Origin: Photobacterium sp. DA100
GTDB lineage: Bacteria > Pseudomonadota > Gammaproteobacteria > Enterobacterales > Vibrionaceae
DNA: 64,000 nucleotides
Reading direction: 5' to 3'
NCBI RefSeq assembly: GCF_029223585.1
Contig: NZ_CP119423.1
Coordinates: 3,348,001 to 3,412,000, forward strand
The position numbers and the translations under genes were made by a program. Below are positions 53,744-64,000 of this stretch, in pieces (positions within the stretch are counted from its first letter, which is position 1; each line of letters starts with the position of its first letter). The notes under the pieces were generated by a model, which was not told where the DNA came from, did no database searches, and saw only the letters and a list, made by a program, of their open reading frames with translations.

Positions 53744-54022
53744 GTTTTTCTTCCTTATAACCCTTTCTGGCACGGCCTCCGGCCGACGAAGGCGTATATC
53801 ATTCCATCCCCGGTAAGGAACGGCAATGATTTAATTCAACATTTATGACAATAATTATGATTTTTTTTAAGTCATTTTTCCCAACGAAAAGATTAGAATC
53901 ACAATTAATCCAGTAAAATATCGTAAAATAAAGTAAATTGTTCAATGATCAGTTTCAGGCAAGGAAACATAGGTTAAACTGGAGCCTTGCTCTTATTTTT
54001 GTCAGGACCAGGAAAGGCATAC

Positions 54023-55306
54023 ATGAAAAAATTGCTTCCGCTTTTTGTTAGCTTTGCGCTTGGCGGTCTCAGCCACACTGCACTGGCTGATGATCTCGCC
54101 GAAATCTACCAACAAGCCAAACAGAATGACCCTCAGCTGCTCCGTGCGGCTGCCGATAAAGATACTGCGTTCGAAGCGATTAACTCAACCCGAAGCGCAC
54201 TGCTACCACAAATCAACCTAACCGCTGGCTATAACATCGCCCGCATGGATGGCGATGCCGATGGTTTCAACGGTGGTTTGACCCTGGACCAATCGATCTA
54301 CAACCGTGCCAGCTGGGTAAACCTGGATATCAGCGAGAAGGTGGCCCGCCAGAGCGATGCATTCTATGCGACCTCTCAGCAAAACCTGATCCTGCGTGTC
54401 TCTGATGCCTACTTCGCCGTGCTGCGCGCAATGGATGACCTAGACTTCGTCCGTGCCGAGAAAGCAGCCGTTGGCCGCCAGCTAGAGCAAACCAAGCAGC
54501 GTTTCGAAGTCGGCCTATCAGCAATCACCGATGTGCACGATGCCCAGGCGCAGTACGACAGCGTGCTGGCAGATGAGATCTTGGCTGAAAATGCCCTGAC
54601 CAACAGCTACGAAGGCCTCCGTGAAATCACCGGCCAAGAGCACACCGATCTCAGCACCTTGGATACCCGCCGCTTCAGCGCCAGCGCACCCAAAGCACGC
54701 GTGCTAGATTTGATCAAGGATGCCGAGACGGAAAACCTTAACCTGTTGACGGCCCGTATCTCGCAAGATATCGCCCGCGATCAAATTGCCCTGGCAGAGT
54801 CTGGCCACTTGCCGACCCTGTCTTTCAATGCCGGCTACAACTACGATGACAAGCTAGCAAGCACTGATGACGGCACACTGACCGCCGGTATCAACCTGGC
54901 ACTACCTGTCTACACCGGCGGCCGTGTGACCTCCGAAGTGAAGCAGGCCCAGTTCGGTTATGTGGCGGCAAGTGAAGATCTGGAAGGCTCTTACCGCAGC
55001 GTGGTCCGTGACGTACGTGCTTTCTACAACAACATCAACGCCTCTATCGGTGCCCTTCGCGCTTACCAGCAGTCCGTGGTTTCGGCCCAGTCGGCACTTG
55101 AAGCGACCGAAGCCGGTTTCGATGTCGGTACCCGTACCATTGTTGACGTCCTGGATGCGACCCGCCGCCTGTATGATGCCAACCGCCAGCTGGCCAATGC
55201 CCGCTACGATTACATCATCAGCCAGCTTCAGCTGAAACAAGCCGTAGGTTCACTGAACGAACAAGATGTCTTGGATGTTAATGCAGGACTGATCAAGGCG
55301 AAGTAA
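54023..55306 (+). CDS. tolC: Outer-membrane channel TolC
   Basis: The protein has 427 residues from the ATG at 54023. A signal peptide ends HTALA before Asp23. The mature chain has the two repeated outer-membrane-efflux halves; each has a pair of long helices (for example DLAEIYQQAKQNDPQLLRAAADKD and TEAGFDVGTRTIVDVLDATRRLYD) and two strands. It forms the trimeric exit duct for type I secretion and RND pumps. Divergent from nudF as in E. coli. A bidirectional terminator separates it from hldE. Confidence 0.96.
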   Translation: MKKLLPLFVSFALGGLSHTALADDLAEIYQQAKQNDPQLLRAAADKDTAFEAINSTRSALLPQINLTAGYNIARMDGDADGFNGGLTLDQSIYNRASWVNLDISEKVARQSDAFYATSQQNLILRVSDAYFAVLRAMDDLDFVRAEKAAVGRQLEQTKQRFEVGLSAITDVHDAQAQYDSVLADEILAENALTNSYEGLREITGQEHTDLSTLDTRRFSASAPKARVLDLIKDAETENLNLLTARISQDIARDQIALAESGHLPTLSFNAGYNYDDKLASTDDGTLTAGINLALPVYTGGRVTSEVKQAQFGYVAASEDLEGSYRSVVRDVRAFYNNINASIGALRAYQQSVVSAQSALEATEAGFDVGTRTIVDVLDATRRLYDANRQLANARYDYIISQLQLKQAVGSLNEQDVLDVNAGLIKAK

Positions 55307-55331
55307 TCGCCTAACGTTCGACACCAAGCAT

Positions 55332-55364
55332 AAAAAAAGCGCCATCAGCTGATGGCGCTTTTTG
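55332..55364. terminator. Bidirectional terminator between tolC and hldE
   Basis: AAAAAAAGCGCCATCA/TGATGGCGCTTTTT has a near-perfect stem, with no more than a tight loop at GC, between convergent genes. Confidence 0.92.
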
Positions 55365-55418
55365 TTGTCCTGGTGAGACCTCAGCAAGCCCGAGGCACGT
55401 TACGACGGCAGAGGCGAG

Positions 55419-56849
55419 TTAGCCACGGCCCCCTTTGATGGCCGCAATGATTTCGCTTGTCGAGCAGCCGTCTTCAAAGTTCAGGACCCGGACTTCGCCA
55501 CCGGCAGCAATCACTTCCTGGCCACCAGCAATCTCTTCCGGCTTATAGTCGCCACCTTTTACCAACAGGGTCGGCAAAATTTCACTGATCAAACGCTGTG
55601 GCGTCTCTTCGCTAAACGGCACCACCCAGTCAACGGCCCCCAATCCGGCCAATACCGCCATACGGCGATCTTCAGGATTGACCGGACGCCCCGGCCCCTT
55701 CAGCGCCTGTACCGAGCTATCGGAATTGACAGCAACGATCAGACGATCACCCAGCTTCGCTGCCTCGTTGAGGTAGGCCACGTGGCCGGCATGCAGGATA
55801 TCGAAACACCCATTGGTCATCACGACTTTCTCGCCGCGAGCACGGGCGGCTTTCACGGCCTGCTTGAGCTGGGCTTCACTGATCACACCAAACCCACTGT
55901 CCTGGCTACCATGGATCGCTTCGGTCAATTCAATCGTCGACAGGGTCGAGGTGCCCAACTTGCCAACCACCACACCCGCGGCAGCATTGGCCAGCTTGCA
56001 AGAGTCCGATAGCGACTTGCCCGCTGCCAGCGAGGCCGCCAACACCGAAATCACGGTATCACCGGCACCGGTCACGTCATACACCTCTTTAGCCTGGGTC
56101 GGCATATGCAGCGGCTCCAGGCCTTTTTGCAGCAGGGTCATACCGTGCTCGCTGCGCGTCACCAGCAGCGCTTCCAGCTCAAAGCGCTCGATTAGCGCGA
56201 GGCCTTTTTCGACCAAATCTTCTTCCGACTCGGTTTTACCCGCTACGGCTTCGAACTCAGACAAGTTCGGCGTCAGCAGAGTCGCACCGCGGTAGCGTTC
56301 AAAGTCCGCCCCTTTAGGATCGACCATGACCGCGATCCCAGCCTTGCGCGCCAGCTGGATCATCGCCTGCACGTGCTCCAGCGCACCCTTGGCATAATCT
56401 GACAGCACCACCACCTTACTGGAAGGCAAGGCCTGCTCCATACGCGGCAAAATCACATCCGCCGGCACGTTATGGAAACCTTCTTCGAAGTCCAAACGGA
56501 TCATCTGCTGGCCGCGGCTCATCACGCGCAACTTGGTGATGGTCGGGTAATCCGGCAACGTCACGAAGTCACAGCGCACATCAAGCGACGAGAGCTTTTC
56601 AGACAGCGCACGGGCCGGCTCATCGATACCAGTTAGACCAACCAGGCGGGCATGGCCCCCCAAAGCAGCAATATTCATTGCCACGTTCGCCGCCCCCCCC
56701 GGACGCTCCTCGACCTGATCTACTTTCACCACAGGAACGGGGGCTTCAGGGGAAATACGGCCGGTCGGCCCATACCAGTAGCGATCCAGCATGACATCAC
56801 CCACGACCAGCACGCCTGCTTGATCATAATCAGGAAGAGTCAGTTTCAT
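55419..56849 (-). CDS. hldE: Bifunctional heptose kinase/adenylyltransferase
   Basis: The protein has 476 residues from the ATG at 56849 (GGAG upstream). Residues about 1-318 are a PfkB-type sugar kinase ([22 protein letters not shown] with the catalytic Asp). Residues about 345-476 are the nucleotidyltransferase, with [16 protein letters not shown] containing the HxGH motif. It makes ADP-D-glycero-D-manno-heptose in LPS inner-core synthesis. glnE is 140 bp upstream in the same direction, the E. coli order. Confidence 0.97.
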   Translation of the reverse strand: MKLTLPDYDQAGVLVVGDVMLDRYWYGPTGRISPEAPVPVVKVDQVEERPGGAANVAMNIAALGGHARLVGLTGIDEPARALSEKLSSLDVRCDFVTLPDYPTITKLRVMSRGQQMIRLDFEEGFHNVPADVILPRMEQALPSSKVVVLSDYAKGALEHVQAMIQLARKAGIAVMVDPKGADFERYRGATLLTPNLSEFEAVAGKTESEEDLVEKGLALIERFELEALLVTRSEHGMTLLQKGLEPLHMPTQAKEVYDVTGAGDTVISVLAASLAAGKSLSDSCKLANAAAGVVVGKLGTSTLSTIELTEAIHGSQDSGFGVISEAQLKQAVKAARARGEKVVMTNGCFDILHAGHVAYLNEAAKLGDRLIVAVNSDSSVQALKGPGRPVNPEDRRMAVLAGLGAVDWVVPFSEETPQRLISEILPTLLVKGGDYKPEEIAGGQEVIAAGGEVRVLNFEDGCSTSEIIAAIKGGRG

Positions 56850-56989
56850 TTTTTTCTCCGGGATTGTGATAACCCCCAAATATTAACACAAAGCCAAATT
56901 AGCATGCATCTGCTCAGGGGATTTCAACGGTTATTCAATCACAAAGAGCGAGGCCTCCCCCGCACCTTCGCATGCAGATCAACCTGTAG

Positions 56990-59845
56990 CTAGGCATCGG
57001 CCTCGAGCAATGCGTGCCAAACAGCCTGGACGACCTGCCGCTCAGCGGCAAACCGACCTTCTTCCACATAGGCGGGGAGACCGAGCAAGCTTAGACGGTG
57101 GATCTCATCCCGCATCACGCAGTAGGCCTGTTTGAGCTGCACGGCCTGCTCCGGTGCCAAGATGTCGTGATCCGCCATGGTATCGAACAGGCGGACATTG
57201 TCGGACCAGCGGGTCAGGGCCTTTTCTTTCGCCGCGTGTTGCAGCACCAAATACTGGGCCAGGAACTCGATATCGGTGATCCCGCCTTCATCCTGCTTGA
57301 GGCCGAACATGCCCGCCTTCTTGCTGCCGAGATGTTCGCGCATCTTTTGGCGCATCTCCACCACCTCCCGACGCAAAGCCACGGTCTCTCGGCGAGCCAT
57401 CAAGACCGACTGCCTGACCTCCGCGAACGCCTGCTGGAGCGGGGCATCACCATATATCATTCTCGCCCTCACCAAGGCCTGGTGCTCCCAGGTCCACGCC
57501 TCTTGCTGCTGGTAGTCGGCAAACGCATCCATGGTACTGACCAGCAAGCCCGACGCGCCAGACGGCCGCAAGCGGATATCGACCTCGTACAGTACCCCCG
57601 AGGCGGTCCGAGTCGAAAACAGATGGACTATCCGCTGGGCCAGGCGCAGGTAGAACTGCCTGCCGTCTATCTCTTTGCGGCCATTGGTGTACACGTTGTC
57701 CGGGCAGTCATGGAGGAACACCAGATCCAAGTCCGAGCCATACCCCAGCTCCCAGCCCCCCACCTTGCCGTAGCCCAAGACCGCGAACCCGCGCCCGCTT
57801 CGCTCGAGCAAATGGGTCGGCTCGCCGTATTTGTCGACCATTTGCAACCAGGCCTGATTGACCACGGCCGCAACAATGGCTTCGGCTAGATAGGTCAGGT
57901 GATCGCTGACCTTCATCAATGGCAGGGCCCCGGCAATATCGGCCGCCGCAATACGCAGCAGCTGGGCCTGCTTGAACTGACGGATCGCCTCCATCTGCTG
58001 TTCCATGTCCTCTTCCGGGATCCGGGCCAGGAACTCCCGCAATTCATCGCCGTAATGCTCCAGTGGCGTAGGGTTGTACAAATGCTGGGGATCGAGCAGT
58101 TCATCAAGCAAGATCGGGTACTGGGCCAGCTGGGTAGCGACCATCGGGCTCGCCGCACACAGACGCACTAATTGTTCAAGTGCTGCCGGATGCTCACTGA
58201 GCAGTTCGAGATAGGTGGTCCGAGTCGCGATGCGCACAATCAATTTGCATACCCGCTCCAGCACGGCGGGGGCATCATCACGGGTGACAATCAGCATCAG
58301 TACTGCCGGCATCAGTTTGGCCAACACTTCGCGGCCACGGGGGCCGAGCGTGCGCTTTGACAGCTCGGCTTTCATATTGGTCAAAACAGAAAGCTGGCTG
58401 GCAGCCTCAGGGGCATTGAGCTCTGCGAGGATAGCCGTCACCACCTCGGGATCTTTGATCATGGCCCACATTTCATGGAACTGGGCCGTTGCCTCGCTGT
58501 GCGGCTCTTCCTCATCGGCCCCGATGATGTCATCGAATACCGCGTGGATCGCCGCCATATTCTGGCCAACGGCCTGCTCGAGCCCAGCCCAATCCCCATA
58601 GCCCATCGCCAAGGCCAAGCGGTACTGATCCAAAGGTTTGTCCGGCAACGTCTGGGTTTGCTTATCATCGATAGCCTGCAGCAAGTTTTCCAGCCTGCGC
58701 AAGAACGCATAGCCCTGCTCGAGATCATCGACCTGCTGAGGCGGCAACAAACCTTGAGTCCGAATGGCCCGCAGGGTTTCGCGCAAACCACGCCCCCGCA
58801 ACTCCGGCGTACGGCCGCCGCGGATCAGCTGGAACGACTGGGCGATAAACTCCACTTCGCGGATCCCACCAGGGCCAAGCTTGATGTTATTGGTCAGGCC
58901 ACGGCGGCGCACCTCACTGCTGATCATCGCCTTCATCCGCCGCAGTGACTGAATCGCACTGAAGTCGATATAGCGGCGGAAAACGAAAGGCCTCAGCATC
59001 TGGCGCAGCTCTTGGTACTGGGAAAAGCTCTCCCTCCCCATGACCCGGGCTTTGATCATGGCGTAGCGCTCCCAGTCGCGCCCCTGCTCTTGGTAGTAGT
59101 CTTCCAGCGCCGCATAGCTCATGACCAACGGGCCGCTATCACCGAACGGGCGCAAGCGCATGTCGACCCGATAGCAGAAGCCATCAAAGGTCTGCTGATC
59201 GAGTGCTTTGATCAAACGCTGACCCAGGCGGGTAAAAAACTGGGCATTGGCGAGGCTGCGGCGGCCGCCCTGGGTTTCCCCGTTCTCCGGGTAGGTAAAG
59301 ATCAAATCGATATCGGAAGAAAAGTTGAGTTCACCGCCCCCCAGCTTGCCCATCCCGAGGATCAGCATCGGCTGGGCCTCGCCGCAGCTGTTCATCGGCG
59401 TTCCCCACTCCCGGCAGCACTGGGCATAAAGCCACCCGTAGGCTTCCATGATCATCGCCTCCGCCAGCATGGACAGATGGCCCAGGCTCAAATCCAAACT
59501 GTTGTGGCCAATGAAGTCACGCCATGCGATCCAGACCATTTCCCGCCGGCGGAACTGGCGCAGCACCCGCATCATACCCACCTCATCGTTGACCGTTGCC
59601 AGCTCTCCGGCCAGCTCGCTGCGGTAGTTTTCAGCCCGCGCCGACTCCCCAAGGTGCTGGGCCAGCCAAGGCAACAAAGCGGCATCGCGGGCTACCGCGG
59701 CAGTAATGAAGTCACTGTAGGCCAGTGCCTGCTTGAGCTCGGCCAGCTTTTCCGCCGGCCAGCTGGCTACTGCTTCTGGCTGGGCGCAACTCACCTTGTC
59801 CCAAGCCTTGTCCATTGCGGTTTGGAAATGATCCTGCACAGTCAT
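56990..59845 (-). CDS. glnE: Glutamine synthetase adenylyltransferase/deadenylase
   Basis: The protein has 951 residues, the usual size. Both nucleotidyltransferase domains are complete: [20 protein letters not shown] in the N-terminal removase half and [20 protein letters not shown] in the C-terminal transferase half, each with the Asp-x-Asp metal pair. It adjusts glutamine synthetase activity in response to PII and glutamine. ygiF normally lies upstream in E. coli; here a chemoreceptor and a K+ channel separate the two. Confidence 0.97.
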   Translation of the reverse strand: MTVQDHFQTAMDKAWDKVSCAQPEAVASWPAEKLAELKQALAYSDFITAAVARDAALLPWLAQHLGESARAENYRSELAGELATVNDEVGMMRVLRQFRRREMVWIAWRDFIGHNSLDLSLGHLSMLAEAMIMEAYGWLYAQCCREWGTPMNSCGEAQPMLILGMGKLGGGELNFSSDIDLIFTYPENGETQGGRRSLANAQFFTRLGQRLIKALDQQTFDGFCYRVDMRLRPFGDSGPLVMSYAALEDYYQEQGRDWERYAMIKARVMGRESFSQYQELRQMLRPFVFRRYIDFSAIQSLRRMKAMISSEVRRRGLTNNIKLGPGGIREVEFIAQSFQLIRGGRTPELRGRGLRETLRAIRTQGLLPPQQVDDLEQGYAFLRRLENLLQAIDDKQTQTLPDKPLDQYRLALAMGYGDWAGLEQAVGQNMAAIHAVFDDIIGADEEEPHSEATAQFHEMWAMIKDPEVVTAILAELNAPEAASQLSVLTNMKAELSKRTLGPRGREVLAKLMPAVLMLIVTRDDAPAVLERVCKLIVRIATRTTYLELLSEHPAALEQLVRLCAASPMVATQLAQYPILLDELLDPQHLYNPTPLEHYGDELREFLARIPEEDMEQQMEAIRQFKQAQLLRIAAADIAGALPLMKVSDHLTYLAEAIVAAVVNQAWLQMVDKYGEPTHLLERSGRGFAVLGYGKVGGWELGYGSDLDLVFLHDCPDNVYTNGRKEIDGRQFYLRLAQRIVHLFSTRTASGVLYEVDIRLRPSGASGLLVSTMDAFADYQQQEAWTWEHQALVRARMIYGDAPLQQAFAEVRQSVLMARRETVALRREVVEMRQKMREHLGSKKAGMFGLKQDEGGITDIEFLAQYLVLQHAAKEKALTRWSDNVRLFDTMADHDILAPEQAVQLKQAYCVMRDEIHRLSLLGLPAYVEEGRFAAERQVVQAVWHALLEADA

Positions 59846-59943
59846 AGGGGTTCCTTTTCAAATGCCTTGTTGTTGCCAGCCAGCGGCCTGCCGCGCAATA
59901 AGCGGTATTGCCTGACGGCGTTTTAATTGTCCTTACGATAGCA

Positions 59944-59968
59944 CAACGCCCGCCAAAGGCGGGCGTTG
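59944..59968. terminator. 11-bp hairpin between the chemoreceptor and glnE
   Basis: CAACGCCCGCC-AAA-GGCGGGCGTTG is perfect and very stable but has no T-tract on the minus strand. It lies 36 bp after the chemoreceptor stop and may mark that transcript's end. Confidence 0.5.
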
Positions 59969-60004
59969 ATTTGGCCGAAAATCAGCTCTGTCCCGTGTAC
60001 TTAA

Positions 60005-61606
60005 CTATACTTGGAAGGCTTGTATTTTCTTCTCCAATTCAGTGGCATGGCTCTGCATGGCATCGGATGTCTCCGACAGCTCCGAGACCACCACCACCGA
60101 GGCCTCCACCAGCTCGCGAACATTAGTCAGGTTCTGGTTCATCTCATCGGCAACAGTACTCTGCTGCTCGGCTGCCGAGGCAATATGGAAGTTCATGTCA
60201 TTGATCAGGCTGACCTGCTCAACAATTTTATCCAGTTCCCCGCCGGCACTGGTGACGAGCTCTACGCCCTCAGCCGCTTCCACCACGCTCTGCTCCATCA
60301 ACCCCACGGCTTGCTGAGCACTGGTTTGCAGCTGGGAGATCATCTCCTGAATTTCCACTGTCGCGGTCTGGGTGCGCTGGGCGAGGTTACGAACCTCATC
60401 GGCAACCACCGCAAAGCCACGTCCTGCATCCCCGGCCCGGGCAGCTTCAATCGCCGCATTCAACGCCAGCAAGTTGGTCTGCTCGGAAATGCTCTGGATG
60501 GTGACAATCACACTGCCGATCTTCTCAACCCGCTCCTCCACTTGGTTAACGGCGTTGGCTGACTGGCTGATATCCTGCGACAGCTGGTTGATAGTCCCTA
60601 TGGTCTGAGCCACGAACTGTTGCCCCTGCACCGCTTGGCCTGACGTCCCCTCGGTAGCACTGGAAGCTTCACGGGCATGCTCGGCCACCGTCTGGACCGT
60701 TGAGGTCATCTCACTCATGGCCGATGCCAGCTGGTCAATCTCATTGAACTCTTCCTGCGCCGACTCCTTGGTTTCCACCATGCTGATCGACATCACTTCC
60801 GCAAGACCTGACAGCTCGCCGGCCGCATCGCGTTGGCTCCCAATCACGTCACGCAGCTGAAGCCGGGTTTTCTCCAACTCACGGGCCAAATCACCGTATT
60901 CATCACGGCACTCCATCACAATTGGCCGGGTCAGATCGCGGGCAGCCAAATGCTTGATGTTATCGGCCAGGTAGCGGGTCTGGCGCAACATGACATGGGA
61001 GCCACCGAGCAAAATCACCACAAAGGCAATGACCATCAGGGCCGTTTGCCAAGCCACCTGTACCAAGAACTGCTGATAGTATGCTTCGGCTTCCGAGGCC
61101 GGCTGCGAAGCCACGACCACCCAATTGAGACGGGGCAGTTCAACCGCATATTCAAAACGGGACTGATCGGCAAAATTCAAGCTCGCATGGCCAGTCAGTT
61201 GCTGCAAGGTGCGGTTAAGGCTGCCTTGGCTGTCTATATCGCTCTGCAGATCAGCCAGCGCACTGGCACTTGGGTGGCCGATGACGGTATTGCTTCCCCG
61301 CTCCACCAAGTAGACATAGGCGCCGCGGTTCATGACTGTCGCCTGAGCGCTGACAAGTTGCTCGACCAGTGCCGTATCCTGCTGGCTGGCTACCGGTAAT
61401 GCCTGTATCACCGCCGCCGTTGCCCGGGCCTGCTCTTTTGCCCTGTCCTGCTGGATTTCCACTACCGATTGATAGAAGGTGCTGGCATCCCAAAGCTGCT
61501 TGCCAACCAATAGAATCGTACTGAACACCATCAGCAATAACAGCTTGGGTATCAACCGAATATTTGTCAGCCCTTTTTCCCATGGCTTGAAAACCATTTT
61601 GGTCAT
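60005..61606 (-). CDS. Methyl-accepting chemotaxis protein with single-Cache type sensor
   Basis: The protein has 533 residues. GGAG lies before the ATG. Membrane helix 1 is at about 20-36 and helix 2 at about 184-203, with a periplasmic sensor of about 145 residues between, probably a single Cache domain ([28 protein letters not shown]). HAMP is at about 205-260. The signalling domain (about 265-533) has the hairpin tip [32 protein letters not shown] (shown in part). No C-terminal CheR-binding pentapeptide is seen. Ligand unknown. It is divergent from the K+ channel gene, with a 167-bp gap. Confidence 0.93.
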   Translation of the reverse strand: MTKMVFKPWEKGLTNIRLIPKLLLLMVFSTILLVGKQLWDASTFYQSVVEIQQDRAKEQARATAAVIQALPVASQQDTALVEQLVSAQATVMNRGAYVYLVERGSNTVIGHPSASALADLQSDIDSQGSLNRTLQQLTGHASLNFADQSRFEYAVELPRLNWVVVASQPASEAEAYYQQFLVQVAWQTALMVIAFVVILLGGSHVMLRQTRYLADNIKHLAARDLTRPIVMECRDEYGDLARELEKTRLQLRDVIGSQRDAAGELSGLAEVMSISMVETKESAQEEFNEIDQLASAMSEMTSTVQTVAEHAREASSATEGTSGQAVQGQQFVAQTIGTINQLSQDISQSANAVNQVEERVEKIGSVIVTIQSISEQTNLLALNAAIEAARAGDAGRGFAVVADEVRNLAQRTQTATVEIQEMISQLQTSAQQAVGLMEQSVVEAAEGVELVTSAGGELDKIVEQVSLINDMNFHIASAAEQQSTVADEMNQNLTNVRELVEASVVVVSELSETSDAMQSHATELEKKIQAFQV

Positions 61607-61773
61607 GTGGTATCTCCATATATTCTTATTACGCCCCAGAGCACACTTTGGCCGTCATACGACCGACATCGACGCTTGGGGAAGTAGGGAATCGGTGCCT
61701 AGAAATCTATTTATTTTTCGCACCGAAACAATAAATTCCATTCTATCTATCGGCTGCGCAGTTAAAAAATTTA

Positions 61774-62535
61774 ATGATGAAAAAGATCGACCCCGTCAAA
61801 TATGAACTCAATCCGATGAGCTTGATGTCACTGGTATTGTCGTTTGTATCACTGACAATTGTGACCACCATGATCTTCCTGCCCAAGCAAAGTAACGGCT
61901 ACCGCCTGCTGCTAGGCATTGATACCTTTATCTGTCTGGTGTTCTGGTGCCAGTTGCTGGCAGACTTCTTCCGCAGCAGGGAGAAAGTGCAGTACCTCAA
62001 AACCCACTGGCTCGATTTTATCGCCAGCATTCCGATCATTGAGCAAATCCGTTTCGCCCGGCTGCTGCAAATCTTCAGGGTGATCCGCCTGATCCGCTCC
62101 AGCCATCAGATATTGAGCCAAATCCGCAGCAACCGCCGTGAGGCGACCGTCGCCAGTATTTTCCTGCTGTTAACCGTGCTGGTTTCTGTTGGCTCTGCCC
62201 TGATGCTGATCCTCGAAGGCAATGTCCCCGAGTCCAACATCAAAGATGCCAGCGATGCCCTGTGGTGGGTTTTCGTCACGATTTCAACCGTCGGCTATGG
62301 TGACCATTATCCGGTCACGCTGCTGGGCAAGGTACTGGCAGCGGTCATTATTATCTGTGGCGTCGGCTTGTTTGGTATGGTGGCCGGTCTGGTCAGTGCG
62401 ATCATTTCCGATCCCGAGCACACCAAAGAGCTGGACGATGTCCGCCATGAACAGGAATGGCAAGCGATGCTGGCCAACCAGCAGCGCTTGATCGAGCGCC
62501 TTGAGGCCATCGAAAAGAAGCTGGAGCAGAAGTAA
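61774..62535 (+). CDS. Voltage-gated-type potassium channel
   Basis: The protein has 253 residues. It has six membrane helices: an S1-S4-like part (about 20-110) with regularly spaced arginines in RFARLLQIFRVIRLIRSS (93-110), then S5, the pore with the selectivity filter TVGYGD (172-177), and S6 (about 185-208). The C-terminal 40 residues are a probable coiled coil (NQQRLIERLEAIEKKLEQK) for tetramer formation. ATG at 61774 or 61777; the ribosome binding site is weak. Its role is probably membrane-potential or K+ control; gating is not predictable from sequence. Confidence 0.9.
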   Translation: MMKKIDPVKYELNPMSLMSLVLSFVSLTIVTTMIFLPKQSNGYRLLLGIDTFICLVFWCQLLADFFRSREKVQYLKTHWLDFIASIPIIEQIRFARLLQIFRVIRLIRSSHQILSQIRSNRREATVASIFLLLTVLVSVGSALMLILEGNVPESNIKDASDALWWVFVTISTVGYGDHYPVTLLGKVLAAVIIICGVGLFGMVAGLVSAIISDPEHTKELDDVRHEQEWQAMLANQQRLIERLEAIEKKLEQK

Positions 62536-62540
62536 CGGCT

Positions 62541-62574
62541 AAAAAAACACCCGGCGTATCGCCGGGTATTTTTG
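62541..62574. terminator. Bidirectional terminator between the K+ channel gene and ygiF
   Basis: ACCCGGCG-TAT-CGCCGGGT has A- and T-tracts on both sides. Confidence 0.88.
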
Positions 62575-62584
62575 GGGATGGGGC

Positions 62585-64000
62585 TTACGGCCAGTACGGG
62601 ATTAATTCAATCCCCATTTGCCGGGTCTGATCCATGGCATGGATCAGGGACTCTTCCTTGCGCTGCAGCCATTTCTCTATCTGGCTTCGGTCCTCCTCAT
62701 CCTCCTGTTGATCCAGCAGCTGACGGATAGGTTCGAGATGGCGCAGGTCCTCAATCCCCTGCAACAAATCAAGCCAAGGCATCCGGAAGGCCAGCCGTTT
62801 CTCTTCTTCATACAGAGAAGCAAAACTCAGACCGCTCATCAGATTGCGGATCAAACGCGGCTGCTGATCCAGGTAGTCGACCCGATTGAGCTGGCGCTCG
62901 GCCGGAAAGACATCCAGCAGCTCCTGCCAGGATCGTGCCAGCATATTATCGGCAAATCCTTTAACCGGCTCGGCCAGGCGCGCCCGTGACTTATCATCGA
63001 GGAATGGCTGCCACCCCCGGCTTAACAGCCAGCGACTCAAATCAAGCAGCAAGCCACAATAGCGGGCTGAGCTGATCAGCAGCAGCATTTCGTTGTCATC
63101 AGGCAGATCGGCCTCAATGGCTTCAAGCTGCTTGACCAGCTGCTTGCGTGCATTGAGCTTTTTCAGGGCGTGGCCCTTTTCTGCCAACAAGTAATCTAAA
63201 CCCGCAGCATCGCCCAACCAGTCCAATTCGCCTTCCAGCCACTGTAGCTCCTGGCGCAGCAGGGCACTGGCCCGGCGCGGGATCATACCGCCGAACGTCA
63301 CCAGAGTCTGGCGGATCAAGCCCAGCGCCTGCTGGATTTGCCCCAATGCCGCCGGCTCTTGCCGCTCAGCAAAAATTTGCTCGTGGTAATGCCAGTGCTC
63401 CAGGGCATGCTCGAGAGTTTTGACGAACACGGTTTCTACCGACTCATGGCCGTCGAGCTCAACCGGTGCCAGCATCGTTACCTGATCGCCCTGATAGCCC
63501 GCAGCCAGGCGGTAGCCCCGAGCGGCCTTGCTTAGGTTGCCCAAGCGCATACCGCCATCGGCACACAATTCACGCGCCAGGGTAAACAAGGCTTCGGTCT
63601 GACCGGATTTCAGTTCGAGCTCCACCTCACAGATCGGTGACGTTTCACCATTGGCGCTGACTTCGCCCTGATCAAACGCCAGCTCGACCTGACTGCCGTC
63701 AGGCATGGCGACCAACCATTGCTGTCGGACAAAATCCGTAGAGAATAGCGGCATCAGTTGCTGCTGGGTGCGCTCGACATCAAAGCCTTCCGGCCAGGCA
63801 TCAGCTGGATGCAGGAAAAGATCGGGATCAGTGCTTTTGGTTTCGGCATTGTACTCCGGACGCTGGTGCAATCCGGCAACCACACGGCCTGCGGTTTTCA
63901 ATGTTTGGACAAATACATCATCAAAACGACGGACCCTAAGGCCGATATCGTACTGGCGAAGAATTTGGTCTGGGGTGTCGAAGTAGACGTTGCCTAACTC
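62585..64000 (-). CDS. ygiF: YgiF-type CYTH-CHAD protein (inorganic triphosphatase), partial
   Basis: The frame stays open to the last base of the window, so the start is outside; 471 residues are visible. The visible first residues (NVYFDTPDQILRQYDIGLRV) belong to the CYTH triphosphate tunnel domain, followed by TLKTAGRVVAGLHQRPEY; the N-terminal ExExK strand is missing only because of the window edge. From about visible residue 235 on, a helical CHAD domain follows (for example HYHEQIFAE, TLVTFGGMIPRR and QEDEEDRSQIEKWLQRKE). E. coli YgiF hydrolyses inorganic triphosphate; CHAD domains bind polyphosphate. Confidence 0.92.
   Translation of the reverse strand, partial: ELGNVYFDTPDQILRQYDIGLRVRRFDDVFVQTLKTAGRVVAGLHQRPEYNAETKSTDPDLFLHPADAWPEGFDVERTQQQLMPLFSTDFVRQQWLVAMPDGSQVELAFDQGEVSANGETSPICEVELELKSGQTEALFTLARELCADGGMRLGNLSKAARGYRLAAGYQGDQVTMLAPVELDGHESVETVFVKTLEHALEHWHYHEQIFAERQEPAALGQIQQALGLIRQTLVTFGGMIPRRASALLRQELQWLEGELDWLGDAAGLDYLLAEKGHALKKLNARKQLVKQLEAIEADLPDDNEMLLLISSARYCGLLLDLSRWLLSRGWQPFLDDKSRARLAEPVKGFADNMLARSWQELLDVFPAERQLNRVDYLDQQPRLIRNLMSGLSFASLYEEEKRLAFRMPWLDLLQGIEDLRHLEPIRQLLDQQEDEEDRSQIEKWLQRKEESLIHAMDQTRQMGIELIPYWP

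Overview
This window is a chromosomal segment of a gamma-proteobacterium of the family Vibrionaceae. The evidence is an rRNA spacer with tRNA-Glu, tRNA-Lys and tRNA-Val, the gene orders pepA-holC-valS, pyrB-pyrI-ridA and parC-parE-yqiA-cpdA-yqiB-nudF/tolC-hldE-glnE, and two chitin-disaccharide modules of the type known from Vibrio cholerae. Photobacterium or a close relative is my best guess for the genus, but I cannot test it here. No transposase, integrase, phage gene or CRISPR array was seen.

Layout. Positions 1-2440 hold the end of a chitobiose phosphorylase and a sugar-phosphate mutase, the last steps of N,N'-diacetylchitobiose use. Positions 2571-13842 (minus strand) hold two tandem rRNA operons. 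The downstream one carries spacer tRNAs and a 3' tRNA-Asp, followed by about three tandem 106-122 bp units built from the tRNA-Asp 3' end plus a terminator. The upstream one has no tRNA. Positions 14212-15948 hold a MocR-type regulator and a small membrane protein. Positions 16104-23708 hold a beta-disaccharide PTS operon (IIB, IIC, IIA, GH4, ChbG, LacI regulator) and a divergent secreted chitin-oligosaccharide deacetylase, all between two identical tRNA-Leu(CAA) genes.

Positions 23829-34553 hold two unknown small genes, an RDD protein, lptF/lptG, pepA-holC-valS, a DUF2061 gene under a near-perfect Fur box, a MarR-GNAT fusion with two tandem operators, and rraB. Positions 34643-45224 form an arginine/pyrimidine block: FNR box, Arg-rich arcA-like short ORF, arcD-type antiporter, arcA, arcC, catabolic ornithine carbamoyltransferase, pyrL-pyrB-pyrI, a lipoprotein protease, an ArgR paralogue and ridA. 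These genes share carbamoyl phosphate, arginine, citrulline and ornithine as metabolites. Positions 45311-64000 are housekeeping genes: idi, plsC, parC, parE, yqiA, cpdA, yqiB, nudF, tolC, hldE, glnE, a chemoreceptor, a K+ channel and a partial ygiF.

The best candidates for something undescribed are in the arginine block. A short ORF upstream of the antiporter aligns without gaps to the first 29 codons of arcA, has twice the arginines, and carries them in a strong RNA hairpin, so it could be an arginine-sensing leader. The ArgR paralogue has Asn where E. coli ArgR has the ligand-contacting Asp128; that change is known to shift E. coli ArgR towards citrulline, the product of the ArcA enzyme encoded here. 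The tRNA-Asp tail repeats, with compensatory stem changes, and the paired MarR operators are further new-looking structures.
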